Positions 1 to 8,343 of a stretch of 41,901 nucleotides of DNA are shown piece by piece. Position 1 is the stretch's first letter, and every line of letters starts with the position of its first letter. The position numbers and the translations under genes are program-made. The notes under the pieces are model-generated. The model was given only the letters and a program-made list of their open reading frames with translations, was not told where the DNA came from and searched no databases. This DNA comes from an uncultured bacterium (GTDB lineage: Bacteria; Verrucomicrobiota; Kiritimatiellia; PWTM01). The stretch is from NCBI GenBank assembly GCA_937935255.1, contig CALGXT010000039.1:1-41901 (forward strand). The letters are read 5' to 3'.

Positions 1-59
1 TTCATCCCAGACCCCGCCGCATTACTTGCCTCTTGTCCCTGTTTCGCCCCCAAGGTGAC

Positions 60-116
60 GGCGCGGCGGGCCGCCGCGCCCTACCGTTTCTCCAGGCTCT
101 CCACGTCTCTGCGGTG
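60..116 (+). repeat. Dispersed hairpin repeat, copy A
   Basis: A perfect stem of GGCGCGGCGG (60-69) and its complement (71-80) around a single base is followed by CTACC, a TTTCTCC tract and a GCGGTG end. The first 26 bases are identical to the reverse complement of the copy at 41830-41886, and a looser copy lies at 2418-2467. It sits downstream of the trpB stop and could shape the 3' end of that transcript, but there is no T-run. The rest of 1-152 shows no gene. Confidence 0.75.
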
Positions 117-152
117 CAATCCTCACCGGCCGCACTTCGACGCCGCCCCGGC

Positions 153-1526
153 TCACGCCAGCGGCGGCGGCTTGGGCAGATTTTCGATGGACTTCAGCGA
201 TTTCGCCATTTCCGCGTCGGTCATCTCGTAGTTCGTCAACGCGCCGGAGAAATAGGCGTGATAGCCGCTGAGGTCCATCAGTCCGTGGCCCGACCAGTTG
301 AGCAGGATAACGCGCTCGCGGCCCTCCTCTTGCGCGCGGCGGGCCTCGCGAATGGCGGCGGCGATGGCGTGCGAGGTCTCCGGCGCCGGGATGTGGCCCT
401 CGGTGCGCGCCCAGAGCACGGCGGATTCGTAGCATTCGAGCTGCGGGATCGCGTGCGCCTCGATGAGGCCCTCGCGCGCGGCTATGCTGACGAGCGGGGC
501 CATGCCGTGATAGCGCAGGCCGCCGGCGTGAATGGGCGGCGGGATGAAGGTGTGGCCGAGGCTGTACATCGGCAGCAGCGGCGTCATCATCGCCACGTCG
601 CCGGAGTCGTACACGTAGGGCGCGCGCGACATGCGCGGGCAGGCCGCCGGCTCCGCCGCGATAATGCGCAGCCCGGCGCCGTGAATCTTGTCGCAGAGGA
701 ACGGGAAGGTCAGCCCCGCGAAATTGGAGCCGCCGCCGGCGCAACCGATAAGGATATCCGGCTTCACGCCGATCTTCGCCAACTGCTTCTTCGCCTCCAG
801 CCCGATGATCGTCTGGTGCAGACAAACGTGGTTGAGCACACTGCCGAGCGAGTAGCGGGTGTTCTCCGATTTGACGCAATCCTCGATGGCTTCGCTGATG
901 GCGATGCCGAGGCTGCCGGGCGAATCCGGCGTTTCGGCGAGAATCTTCCGCCCGATCTCGGTGCGCGGACTGGGGCTGGGGATGCACTCCGCGCCCCAGG
1001 TTTCCATCATGAACTTGCGGAAAGGTTTTTGGTCGAAGCTGATGCGGACCATGTACACCCGGCAATCCAGTCCGAATTGCCGGCAGGCGAACGCCAGCGC
1101 GCTGCCCCACTGGCCCGCGCCGGTCTCGGTGGTCAGGTGTTGGATGCCCGCCATCTTGTTGTAGTACACCTGCGCGATGGCCGTGTTCGGCTTGTGGCTG
1201 CCGGCGGGCGAGACGCCCTCGTTTTTGTAATAGATTCGGGCCGGCGTTTGCAGGGCGCGCTCCAGGTTGCGGGCGCGGCACAGCGGCGTGGGCCGCCAGA
1301 GCGCGAGCTTCTCCAGGATCGGCTCGGGAATGTCAATCCAGCGCTCCCGCGACATCTCCTGCTCGATCAGCGACATCGGGAACACCGGCGCGAGCATTTC
1401 GGGCGTTACGGGCTTGCCGTCGGGGCCCAGCGGCGGCGGCAGGGGATGCGGCAGGTCGGCCTGCAGGTTGTACCACTGCCGCGGCATTTCTTTTTCGTCG
1501 AGGAACACTTTGATCGGCTCGCTCAT
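153..1526 (-). CDS. trpB: TrpB2-type tryptophan synthase beta chain
   Basis: This 457-residue protein is a PLP-dependent enzyme of the long TrpB-like (TrpB2) family, which joins indole and serine to make tryptophan. The PLP lysine is K112 in GSHKPNTA, the glycine-rich phosphate-binding loop is visible as GCAGGGSN, and the N-terminal stretch with MPRQWYN and a proline-rich segment is typical of the long form rather than the ~400-residue TrpB1. ATG is preceded by GGAGAAG. No trpA or other trp gene is in the window, which fits TrpB2 proteins, often encoded apart from trpA and able to act on free indole. Whether it is the main TrpB or a salvage copy cannot be told here. It lies 111 bp after pyrE, so co-transcription is possible but not shown. 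Confidence 0.93.
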   Translation of the reverse strand: MSEPIKVFLDEKEMPRQWYNLQADLPHPLPPPLGPDGKPVTPEMLAPVFPMSLIEQEMSRERWIDIPEPILEKLALWRPTPLCRARNLERALQTPARIYYKNEGVSPAGSHKPNTAIAQVYYNKMAGIQHLTTETGAGQWGSALAFACRQFGLDCRVYMVRISFDQKPFRKFMMETWGAECIPSPSPRTEIGRKILAETPDSPGSLGIAISEAIEDCVKSENTRYSLGSVLNHVCLHQTIIGLEAKKQLAKIGVKPDILIGCAGGGSNFAGLTFPFLCDKIHGAGLRIIAAEPAACPRMSRAPYVYDSGDVAMMTPLLPMYSLGHTFIPPPIHAGGLRYHGMAPLVSIAAREGLIEAHAIPQLECYESAVLWARTEGHIPAPETSHAIAAAIREARRAQEEGRERVILLNWSGHGLMDLSGYHAYFSGALTNYEMTDAEMAKSLKSIENLPKPPPLA

Positions 1527-1580
1527 GGCGCTTCTCCGTTTTTTATCGGCACATCGCTTTGGGGATGCACGTCATCCCGC

Positions 1581-1600
1581 GGCGCGAGCAAGCTCGCGCC
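1581..1600. repeat. Perfect hairpin between pyrE and trpB
   Basis: Nine-base arms GGCGCGAGC and GCTCGCGCC enclose two bases. A sister hairpin with GGCTCGAGC arms lies at 41791-41810 before the mannosidase gene. The two share the scheme GG-C-(G/T)-CGAGC, two bases, complement, which suggests a small dispersed palindrome family. On the minus strand it lies 54 bases before the trpB start. No T-run follows, so a terminator role is weak. Confidence 0.6.
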
Positions 1601-1632
1601 CCACGTTCCACGTCCCACGGTCCACGTCCCAC
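1601..1632. repeat. Short imperfect tandem repeat of CCACGT(C/T)CCAC
   Basis: The stretch is built from near-repeats of CCACGTTCCACGTCCCAC and TCCACGTCCCAC directly beside the 1581-1600 hairpin, in the gap between pyrE and trpB. Units are about 14 bases and unequal. Its function is unknown. It may be part of the same mobile or REP-like unit as the hairpin. Confidence 0.5.
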
Positions 1633-1637
1633 ACTCG

Positions 1638-2210
1638 TCAGCTCCCCGGATGCTCCAGCGGAAGGCCCCGCCGACAGAGCGGGCACTCGGCGGGCGTCCA
1701 GGTGGCGGGAACCATCCGCAACAGGCTGAAAACCGGCGCATCGAATTGCGCGGCGCCGCCGCTGCGATCCACGAGGACGGCGATCGCGGCGACCGCGCCG
1801 CCGTTCCCGCGGACGATCTCGATCGTCTCCTGGACGCGCCCGCCGCGCGTGATCACATCCTCGGCGACGACGAACCGCTCGCCGGGCGCAACGCGGAAAC
1901 CTCGGCGCAGCACGAGGCGGTTGTCCTGTTTTTCGGCGAAGATCGAGCGGGCATCGAGCGCGCGCGCCAGTTCGTGGCCGACGAAGAGTCCGCCCATGGC
2001 CGGGGAAATGACGCTGACGCCTCCGGCGACGCCGGCGGCGCGCAGCCGCGCCGCGAGCGCGCCGCAGAGCCGGGCGGTGATAGCGGGCCATTGCAGCAGC
2101 ATAGCGCACTGGAAATAACGGTCGGAATGCAGGCCGGAGCGCAATTCAAAATGGCCTTCGAGCAGGCCTTTGGTTTCCCGAAAGGCGGCCAGCACTTCGC
2201 TCTCGTCCAT
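1638..2210 (-). CDS. pyrE: Orotate phosphoribosyltransferase
   Basis: The 190-residue protein makes OMP from orotate and PRPP in de novo pyrimidine synthesis. It shows the orotate-binding HFELRSGLHSDRY segment near residues 20-32 and the PRPP loop VVAEDVITRGG. The chosen ATG is preceded by GGAGAT at good spacing; a 24-codon in-frame extension upstream runs into palindromic non-coding DNA and was left out. The C-terminus carries a CPLC pair (residues about 175-178), which some PyrE homologues share. The gene stands 283 bp after surE, with two phased palindromes in its upstream region, so it probably has its own promoter. Confidence 0.92.
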   Translation of the reverse strand: MDESEVLAAFRETKGLLEGHFELRSGLHSDRYFQCAMLLQWPAITARLCGALAARLRAAGVAGGVSVISPAMGGLFVGHELARALDARSIFAEKQDNRLVLRRGFRVAPGERFVVAEDVITRGGRVQETIEIVRGNGGAVAAIAVLVDRSGGAAQFDAPVFSLLRMVPATWTPAECPLCRRGLPLEHPGS

Positions 2211-2242
2211 TTCGATCTCCGCGCCCACTTTCGCTCCTCTGC

Positions 2243-2293
2243 TTTTCCAAGGGTTGGAAGCCCAACGGCCTGCGTTTTCCAAGGCTTGGAAAA
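2243..2293. promoter_or_regulatory. Pair of phased palindromes upstream of pyrE
   Basis: TTCCAA-GGG-TTGGAA (2245-2259) and TTTTCCAAG-G-CTTGGAAAA (2275-2293, perfect 9-base arms) share the half-site TTTTCCAA. Their centres are about 32 bp apart, close to three helical turns, and they lie 35 to 83 bp before the pyrE start. This looks like a two-site operator for a dimeric regulator, though it could instead be a dispersed intergenic palindrome family. No clear -35/-10 pair was found next to it. Confidence 0.5.
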
Positions 2294-2417
2294 CCGCGCC
2301 ATCGTGCCCGATACGCGCGCGAAGCTCAAGAGGAAAGGCGAGGGCGGAGGGCGAGGGGCGGAGTTGTTTTCTTGCGGAGGTGCGGGGAGCGTGGAGAGCG
2401 GTATATCCGAAAAGCCT

Positions 2418-2467
2418 GGGCGCGGCGCCCTGCCGCGCCCTACCCTCTCCGCTGCGCCTCCGCGGCG
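2418..2467 (+). repeat. Dispersed hairpin repeat, copy B
   Basis: Stem GGGCGCGGC (2418-2426) and GCCGCGCCC (2432-2440) with a 5-base loop is followed by TACC, CTCTCC and a CCTCCGCGG end, the same layout as the copies at 60-116 and 41830-41886 but more diverged. A second stem (CTCCGCG, 2458-2464, with CGCGGAG, 2475-2481) begins 12 bases after the surE stop. Together they may stop or stabilise the surE transcript, without a T-run. Confidence 0.6.
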
Positions 2468-2493
2468 AATATTTCGCGGAGCGCGTTAGGGAA

Positions 2494-3261
2494 TCAGTCT
2501 TCGCCGTCGAGGTTCCAGCCGCGGAGGGTTTCGAGGCTGGGCGCGTGGGTGAGGTCGAAGTGGATGGGCGTGAGGGTGACGTAGCCGCGTTCGAGCGCGT
2601 CGAGATCGCTGCCTTCGCGCCGGTCGGTCAATTCGATGTAGCCGTCCATCCAGTAATAGATGTTGCCGCGCGGATCGGCGCGGCGGTCGAAGGTTTCGAC
2701 GAACCGCGAATCGGCCATGCGGGTGACGGCGTAGCCGGCGAGCTCCGCGTAGGGGCGGTTGGGGACATTGACATTGAGCAGCACGCCGCGCGGGAGCGGA
2801 TGCGCCATCAGTCGGCGCGCCAGCCGGCGCGCCACGCGCCCGGCGGTATCCCAGTGCGGGTTCGCCGCGTAGGTCGCCAGCGAGACCGCCATGCTGGGGA
2901 TGCCGAGGATCGTGCCCTCCGTCGCCGCCGAGACCGTGCCCGAATAGAGGATGCTGATGCCGGCGTTCGGGCCCAGGTTGACGCCGCTGACAACCAGATC
3001 CGCCGGCGCGGGCAAGAGCGCGCAGACGGCCAACTTCACGGAATCCGCCGGCGTGCCGCCGACGGCGTAGCCCTCGAATCCGGCGTCGCAGCGAACGCGC
3101 CGGGCCTTGATGGGATCGGAGAGGGTGATGGCGTGGCCGACGGCGCTGCGCTCGGCGTCGGGAGCGACCACGTGGGTCTCGCCGAGATCGCGCAGCGCGG
3201 CGTGCAGCGCCGCGATGCCGGGGGCGTGGATGCCGTCGTCGTTGGAGATCAGAATCCGCAT
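2494..3261 (-). CDS. surE: 5'/3'-nucleotidase SurE
   Basis: The 255-residue protein is a metal-dependent nucleoside monophosphate phosphatase of the SurE family, linked to stationary-phase survival in other bacteria. The MRILISNDDG start carries the paired metal-binding aspartates, and GVNLGPNAG with the following SGTVSAA matches the conserved metal/substrate motifs. I chose the ATG that gives the family's standard N-terminus. A GTG seven codons upstream overlaps the prc stop as GTGA and is the alternative, with 262 residues; neither has a strong ribosome binding site. It is probably the last gene of the eda-thpR-recA-prc-surE run. Confidence 0.93.
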   Translation of the reverse strand: MRILISNDDGIHAPGIAALHAALRDLGETHVVAPDAERSAVGHAITLSDPIKARRVRCDAGFEGYAVGGTPADSVKLAVCALLPAPADLVVSGVNLGPNAGISILYSGTVSAATEGTILGIPSMAVSLATYAANPHWDTAGRVARRLARRLMAHPLPRGVLLNVNVPNRPYAELAGYAVTRMADSRFVETFDRRADPRGNIYYWMDGYIELTDRREGSDLDALERGYVTLTPIHFDLTHAPSLETLRGWNLDGED

Positions 3262-3278
3262 GGTTCGAGGCGCGCGCG

Positions 3279-5492
3279 TCACAGCGCCGGCGCGTTCGCC
3301 GCCGGCGGGGTCTGGACGGGTTCCGTCTTTTCCGGGTCGGGCTTCGGCGCGGCGCGCGTTTCCCGCTCGGCGACCATATCGGCGAGGATGCGCAAGCCCT
3401 CCTCGAGCACGAGGTCTTTGCCGTCGTCGGCGTCGGGTTCCGCGTCGGACTCGAGTTCCGACTGGAGCCGCTCGAGTTCCCGCTCCGCGCGCGCGAGCGC
3501 GAGGCGGGCCTCCAGGCGGAGCGGGATTTCGGCCGACCGGACGCGTTGCGCGATTTGCTCGCGGGTGCGATCCCAGGCCTCGAAGCGCGGGTCGCCGCGG
3601 CGGCGCCGCTCGGAGGCGGCGCGCAATTTTTCGAGGTCGGGAATGGCGCGGGCGAACACGGTGAAGAACGTCGGTTCAATCACGCTCCAATCGAGCGCGT
3701 GCGGCAGATATTCCTCCCCCACCTCGGTCACGTCGAGAAACGACGGCAGGACGATATCCGCCTCGACGCCGCGGCGCTGGGTGGAGCCGCCGGCGATCCG
3801 GTAGAAGGCCGCCGTGGTCACCTTGATCTGTCCGAGCGCGGGATCGCGCGGCGCCAGCGGCTGGAGCGACTGCACGGTGCCCTTGCCGTGGGTCTTGGAA
3901 TCGCCGACGATGACGGCGCGGCGGTAATCCTGGAGCGCCGCCGCGACGATTTCCGAGGCCGAGGCGCTGAGCCGGTTGACGAGGACGACGAGCGGCCCGT
4001 CATAGACGATGGCGGGATCCGGGTCGGTGAGCACCTGGGTGGAACGGGCGTCGCGCACTTGCAACACCGGACCCGATCGAATGAACAGGCCGGCGAGCTC
4101 GATCGCGTCGGGCAGCGAGCCGCCGCCGTTATTGCGCAAGTCGAGCAAGAGCCCCTCGAAACCGCCCTTCGCCTGGAGGTCCCGGATGATGTTGCGGACA
4201 TCGCGGGAAGAGCGGCGCGCCTCCGCGCCGCCGTTGTTCATGCCCTTGAAATCGGCGTAAAATTCCGGCAGGGTGACGACCGCGAGCCGTCGGACGCTGC
4301 CTTCCCCCGCCGGCACTTCGCGCACCACGCCGCGCGCGGCCTTGTCCTCGAGCTTGACCTCGTCGCGCACCAGTTCGATTCGGCGTTCGGAGGCGCCGGA
4401 AAGGTCGGAAGCCGGCCAGACCGTGAGCGTCACGCGCGTGCCGATCTCGCCGCGGATGAGGCGAACGACCTTGTAGAGCGGCCAATGCAGCACGTCCACC
4501 GGCGGCTCGTTGCCCTGCGCGACGGCGACGATGCGATCGTTCGGCCGCAGGCGTCCGTCGCGTTCGGCGGGGCCGCCGGGGATGAGCCGCACGATGCGCG
4601 CCATGCCGTCTTCGGTGCTCAGCACCGCGCCGATGCCGACGAGCGAGAGCTTCATGTTGATATCGAAATCCTCCGAGCGCACCGCGGAGAGGAATTCGGA
4701 ATGCGGATCGTAGGCCTGGGTGAAGGCGGAGAAGAAACGATCCGAGATGAACTCGTCGTCGCTATCCTCGAGCACCTGGAGGTATTGCCGGTAGCGCTTC
4801 AGGACGAATTCCGCGGGCGCGAGATTCGGTTCCTCGAGCGCGCCCTCCGCCTCCTCCTGCGGCGCCGACGCGGCCGGTTTCTTCTTGGCGGCGGCATCCT
4901 CCTCCGCGAGGCGCATCGCCACCTGCCGCGCGACGATCTCGTTCCAGAGTTTGCGCCGCCAGAGCTCGTCGCGCGCGGCGTCGTCGGCCGGCCAGGGTTC
5001 GTCGCGGCGCCGCCAGCGATACACGGCCTCCGCATCCGGCTCCGGGAGATCGGCCAGAAACCGCTCGGCGAAGGCGAGTCGGTCGCGCGCGCGTTCCCGC
5101 AGGCGCTCGAACGAGCGGCGCGCGAAGGTCAGATCGCCTTCGCGCAAGTGGCGCTCGAACGGCGCGGCCTCGGCGCGCCACCGGGCGATTTCCGCGGCCG
5201 TGAAATAGGCGCGTTCCGGATCCAACGCGGCCATGAACAAATCGAAGGCGCGATTCCCCATGGTCGCGTCGAGCGGAAGCCGCGACAGGTGCTCGCGGGG
5301 CAGCCGCCGCGCCAGCAACGCGCCGATGGCCCGATAGGTGTCTTCGTTCGCCGCCGGCGCGTCGGCCGCCGAAGCCGCGCCGACGCCGAGCCGCGGCCCC
5401 CGCGCGCCGAAGATCGCGCCCGCCGCCACGCCGACGAGGGCGGCGAAAAACAACCGACGCCGCCACGCATGAGCCGTAAAACCATTCCGCAT
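3279..5492 (-). CDS. prc: Carboxy-terminal processing protease (Prc/Tsp, S41A)
   Basis: This 737-residue periplasmic serine protease has a basic N-terminus and a hydrophobic stretch (about residues 13-30), a likely signal peptide ending near an Ala-Ser-Ala site. A Tsp-type N-terminal domain follows, then a PDZ domain with GIGAVLSTEDG and a peptidase S41 core with LLLDLRNNGGGSL. The expected catalytic Ser-Lys pair is S511 in SASASEI and K537 in THGKGTVQ, by comparison with E. coli Prc. It is longer than the usual ~680 residues, partly from an Ala/Glu-rich insert before the PDZ and an acidic, proline-rich tail. ATG was preferred over the GTG four codons upstream. Substrates are unknown; the family trims C-termini of envelope proteins and murein hydrolases. 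It starts 37 bp after recA. Confidence 0.93.
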   Translation of the reverse strand: MRNGFTAHAWRRRLFFAALVGVAAGAIFGARGPRLGVGAASAADAPAANEDTYRAIGALLARRLPREHLSRLPLDATMGNRAFDLFMAALDPERAYFTAAEIARWRAEAAPFERHLREGDLTFARRSFERLRERARDRLAFAERFLADLPEPDAEAVYRWRRRDEPWPADDAARDELWRRKLWNEIVARQVAMRLAEEDAAAKKKPAASAPQEEAEGALEEPNLAPAEFVLKRYRQYLQVLEDSDDEFISDRFFSAFTQAYDPHSEFLSAVRSEDFDINMKLSLVGIGAVLSTEDGMARIVRLIPGGPAERDGRLRPNDRIVAVAQGNEPPVDVLHWPLYKVVRLIRGEIGTRVTLTVWPASDLSGASERRIELVRDEVKLEDKAARGVVREVPAGEGSVRRLAVVTLPEFYADFKGMNNGGAEARRSSRDVRNIIRDLQAKGGFEGLLLDLRNNGGGSLPDAIELAGLFIRSGPVLQVRDARSTQVLTDPDPAIVYDGPLVVLVNRLSASASEIVAAALQDYRRAVIVGDSKTHGKGTVQSLQPLAPRDPALGQIKVTTAAFYRIAGGSTQRRGVEADIVLPSFLDVTEVGEEYLPHALDWSVIEPTFFTVFARAIPDLEKLRAASERRRRGDPRFEAWDRTREQIAQRVRSAEIPLRLEARLALARAERELERLQSELESDAEPDADDGKDLVLEEGLRILADMVAERETRAAPKPDPEKTEPVQTPPAANAPAL

Positions 5493-5529
5493 GAGAGTCC
5501 CCACCGCCGCGCGCGGCGCCGACGCGCTT

Positions 5530-6582
5530 CTACGATCCCGCGCCCCCGCGCGCCGCCGCCATGACGCGCTCGACCATCTTCTTTTGCAGCTCGGGATTGT
5601 TGCGAATCTCGGCCACCGCCGCGTCGCGCCCCTGGCCGATCTGCTGGCCGTCGAACGAAAGCCACGAACCGCGCTTTTCGATCAGGTTGTACTGGATCGC
5701 GGCGTCCACGACCGAGCCCGCCCACGAAATGCCCTCGCTGAAAAGGATATCGAACTCCGCTTCGGTGAACGGCGGCGCGACCTTGTTCTTGACGACCTTG
5801 ACCTTGGTCCGATTGCCGATCGCCACGCCGGCGGCGTCCTTCAAGGTCGCCATCCGCCGCACGTCGAGGCGGACCGAGGCGTAGAACTTGAGCGCGCGCC
5901 CGCCCGGGGTCGTCTCCGGGTTGCCGAACATCACGCCGATTTTTTCCCGAATCTGGTTGGTGAACAGGCAGACGCAGCGGGACTTGTTGAGCGCGCCCGC
6001 CAGCTTTCGCATGGCCTGGGACATCAACCGCGCCTGGAGGCCGACGTGGCTGTCGCCCATCTGACCCTCCAGCTCCGCCTTGGGCGCGAGCGCGGCGACG
6101 GAATCCACGACCACCACGTCGAGCGAATTGCTCCGCACGAGCTGGTCGGCGATATTGAGGGCCTCCTCGCCGGAATCCGGTTGCGAAACCAAAAGGTCGT
6201 CGAGGTTCACGCCAATACGGCGGGCATAGGCGGGATCGAGGGCGTGCTCGGCGTCAATGAACGCGGCGTAGCCGCCCGCCTTCTGGGCCTGCGCGATGAT
6301 GTGCAGCACCAGCGTGGTCTTGCCGGAGGACTCCGGGCCGAAGATTTCGACGATGCGCCCGCGGGGAATGCCGCCCACGCCGAGCGCGATGTCCAGCGTC
6401 AGCGCGCCGGTCGGGATGCAGGGGACGTCGTGCTTTTCGGCGGCGCCGAGCCGGGTGATGGCGCCGTCGCCATATTCTTTCTGAATCTGGGCGAGCACCG
6501 AGGCGAGCGCCGAGGGCATTTTCTTCTCGTCGGCGGCGGTCTTCGTTTCCTTTTCGGCGGCGGACGCGGGCTTGGCGGCCAT
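5530..6582 (-). CDS. recA: Recombinase RecA
   Basis: The 350-residue protein is full-length RecA, which forms filaments on single-stranded DNA for homologous recombination and activates LexA cleavage. Walker A is GPESSGKT at residues 82-89, Walker B lies in [12 protein letters not shown], and loop L2 is in the [22 protein letters not shown] segment. The N-terminal 20 residues are an Ala/Lys-rich extension. ATG follows the thpR stop by one base, and its ribosome binding site (AAAGGAA) lies in the last codons of thpR, so translation is coupled. No LexA-type operator was recognised, and recA may rely on read-through from upstream. Confidence 0.98.
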   Translation of the reverse strand: MAAKPASAAEKETKTAADEKKMPSALASVLAQIQKEYGDGAITRLGAAEKHDVPCIPTGALTLDIALGVGGIPRGRIVEIFGPESSGKTTLVLHIIAQAQKAGGYAAFIDAEHALDPAYARRIGVNLDDLLVSQPDSGEEALNIADQLVRSNSLDVVVVDSVAALAPKAELEGQMGDSHVGLQARLMSQAMRKLAGALNKSRCVCLFTNQIREKIGVMFGNPETTPGGRALKFYASVRLDVRRMATLKDAAGVAIGNRTKVKVVKNKVAPPFTEAEFDILFSEGISWAGSVVDAAIQYNLIEKRGSWLSFDGQQIGQGRDAAVAEIRNNPELQKKMVERVMAAARGGAGS

Positions 6583-6583
6583 G

Positions 6584-7195
6584 TCACATTCCTTTCAGCG
6601 GAGCTTCGCGGAGTTTCCGATAACGCGCCGCCGCAGGCGGTTCCGCGGCGGACATCAACAGCGCGCGATCGGCGATCACATTCCCGAATGGCGTACTGAT
6701 AAGCGACCGAACGGCGGAAGTCAAGGCGAGGCCCCCCGCCCGGTCGCGCGCACGGCCCAGCGTGATATGCGGACGATACGGCCGTTCCTCGACCGGGAGG
6801 CCGGCCGCCCGCGCCCGCGCGCGCAATTGATCGGCCAGCGCCGCCAGTTCCGGCGGCGGATCGGGCACGCCCGCCCACACCACGCGCGGAGCGCGCGGCG
6901 GTCCGAAGAAACCGATTCCGACGACGTCGAACCGAAAGGCGCGCGACGCCGCGGCGGCGGATTCCAACAGGCCGCGCAGGACGTCGAGGCGCGCGGCGTC
7001 GGCGTCGCCGAAGAAGCACAACGTGAGGTGAAAATCCCCTTCGCCCAGCCAGCGCACGCGAACGCCCGTCCGCCGAAGCTCGTCCCGCGCGCGGGCCAGC
7101 GCGGCGCGAACAGCGGGCGGGAGGGAAATCGCGGCGAACGTCCGGCGAGCGATGCCGGCCGCCGGGGGTTCGACGGTTGAGGGGTCTTCGCTCAC
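6584..7195 (-). CDS. thpR: RNA 2',3'-cyclic phosphodiesterase (LigT/ThpR)
   Basis: The 203-residue protein belongs to the 2H phosphoesterase family, which opens 2',3'-cyclic phosphates on RNA ends and can act on tRNA halves. Both catalytic motifs are present: H56-L-T in FHLTL and H143-I-T in PHITL. Start is GTG, 16 bp after the eda stop, with a weak GAGG upstream; no better start precedes the conserved [10 protein letters not shown] segment. Its stop abuts the recA start. Pairing of an RNA-end enzyme with recA suggests a repair link, but the adjacency alone does not prove it. Confidence 0.88.
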   Translation of the reverse strand: MSEDPSTVEPPAAGIARRTFAAISLPPAVRAALARARDELRRTGVRVRWLGEGDFHLTLCFFGDADAARLDVLRGLLESAAAASRAFRFDVVGIGFFGPPRAPRVVWAGVPDPPPELAALADQLRARARAAGLPVEERPYRPHITLGRARDRAGGLALTSAVRSLISTPFGNVIADRALLMSAAEPPAAARYRKLREAPLKGM

Positions 7196-7211
7196 CGCCC
7201 CGGCCTCGCGC

Positions 7212-7835
7212 TCAACCGCCGGCCGCGGCTACGGCCTCGCGGGTCTGGCGCGCGATGCCGGCCCAGTCGCCGGCGGCGATCCGATCTTTTTTGAGAAACC
7301 AGGTGCCGCCCACCGCGGCAACCACGGGCAGCGACAAATAGGACTTCAAGTTGGCCGGCTCCACGCCGCCGAGCGGGATGAACCGCACCCCGGTATGCGC
7401 GTAGGGACCGGCCAGCGCGGCGAGCATTTTCGCGCCGCCCGCCGGTTCGGCGGGGAAGAACTTCAGCAGGCGCAGATTGAGCGCGAGGGCGCGCTCGATC
7501 TCGCTCGGCGTCAGCACGCCGGGAATAAAGGGCAGATGGGCGGCGTGCGCCGCGCGCGCCACAACCTCGTTCAGCCCCGGCGCCACGGCGAACACCGCGC
7601 CCGCTTGGACGGCGCGCTCGATCTGCGCCGGCTCCAAAACGGTGCCGACGCCCACCGCCATGTCGGGAAACGCCGCGCGGATGCGCGCGACGGCCTCAAA
7701 CGCCGCGTCCGTGCGCAGCGTGACCTCGATCACGTTCAGCCCGCCGTCGCGCAGCGCGCCGGCCAGCGGAACGGCGTCCTCGGCCCGTTCGATCACGGCG
7801 ACCGGGACGATTTTTTTTGCGATGATACGTTCCAT
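7212..7835 (-). CDS. eda: KDPG/KHG aldolase
   Basis: The 207-residue class I aldolase splits 2-keto-3-deoxy-6-phosphogluconate (Entner-Doudoroff pathway) or 4-hydroxy-2-oxoglutarate. The Schiff-base lysine is K125 in LLKFFPAE, the catalytic glutamate is E37 in VIEVTLRT, R41 follows, and the phosphate-binding region is GVRFIPLGGV. No edd, glucokinase or sugar-acid gene is nearby, so the substrate is open. It begins 46 bp after rplQ, with a small hairpin but no T-run between them, so it may be partly co-transcribed with the ribosomal genes. Confidence 0.94.
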   Translation of the reverse strand: MERIIAKKIVPVAVIERAEDAVPLAGALRDGGLNVIEVTLRTDAAFEAVARIRAAFPDMAVGVGTVLEPAQIERAVQAGAVFAVAPGLNEVVARAAHAAHLPFIPGVLTPSEIERALALNLRLLKFFPAEPAGGAKMLAALAGPYAHTGVRFIPLGGVEPANLKSYLSLPVVAAVGGTWFLKKDRIAAGDWAGIARQTREAVAAAGG

Positions 7836-7846
7836 GGTTAGCGCCC

Positions 7847-7862
7847 CGACGCCCCGGCGTCG
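7847..7862 (-). terminator. Weak hairpin between rplQ and eda
   Basis: Seven-base arms CGACGCC and GGCGTCG with a 2-base loop lie in the 46-bp gap after rplQ. A T-run is absent, so this is at best a pause or partial terminator at the end of the ribosomal cluster. Confidence 0.25.
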
Positions 7863-7881
7863 CGCCCGTCGGCTTGTCCGA

Positions 7882-8304
7882 TCAGGCCTTCGCGTCGGAA
7901 TCCGCCTTCTTTTCCTTCGCGGGCTTTTTCTTGCGGGGCTCCGGGGGCGTGTAATTGGTCCATTCGAGCAACGCCATCTCGGCGCCGTCGCCGACGCGGC
8001 GGCCGAGCTTCAGCACGCGGGTGTAGCCGCCCTTGCGGTCGGCGAACGCCGGCGCGATATCGCGGAACAGCCGCGCCACCCGCTCGGGCCGGCGCAGCCG
8101 GGCGATCGCCCGGCGGCGGTCGGCCAGGGTGCCGCGCTTGGCCAGCGTGACCATCCGGTCGGCCAGCGAGCGCGCGGCGCGCGCCTTCGGCAGCGTCGTG
8201 CGGATGCGGCCGCGTTCGATGAGGTTGCAAACCAACGAGGCGAACAGCGCGGACCGGTGGGCCGAGGTCCGCCCCAACTTGACGGTTTTTTTGAGATGTC
8301 GCAT
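7882..8304 (-). CDS. rplQ: 50S ribosomal protein L17
   Basis: The 140-residue protein begins MRHLKKTVKLGRTSAHR, the standard L17 start, and ends the alpha cluster 39 bp after rpoA, its usual place. L17 sits near the polypeptide exit tunnel. The last ~17 residues are a Lys/Glu/Ala tail (RKKKPAKEKKADSDAKA) beyond the core fold, similar in composition to the RpoA tail encoded next to it. Confidence 0.97.
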   Translation of the reverse strand: MRHLKKTVKLGRTSAHRSALFASLVCNLIERGRIRTTLPKARAARSLADRMVTLAKRGTLADRRRAIARLRRPERVARLFRDIAPAFADRKGGYTRVLKLGRRVGDGAEMALLEWTNYTPPEPRKKKPAKEKKADSDAKA

Positions 8305-8343
8305 GGCGCTCTATCCTTCCGGCGCGGACGGCCGAGGTCGGGG

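Noticed and set aside
1601-1632. CRISPR-like tandem repeat
   Set aside because: Units are short, unequal and without spacers; no cas gene is present.
2211-2282. N-terminal extension of PyrE
   Set aside because: It would translate the palindromes and lacks family similarity; GGAGAT before the ATG at 2210 decides the start.
3546-5564. A 672-residue plus-strand frame opposite prc
   Set aside because: Low-complexity arginine-rich translation antisense to a protease with intact catalytic motifs and PDZ domain.
7847-7862. Firm terminator at the end of the ribosomal cluster
   Set aside because: The stem is only 7 bp and has no T-run, so only a weak call was kept.
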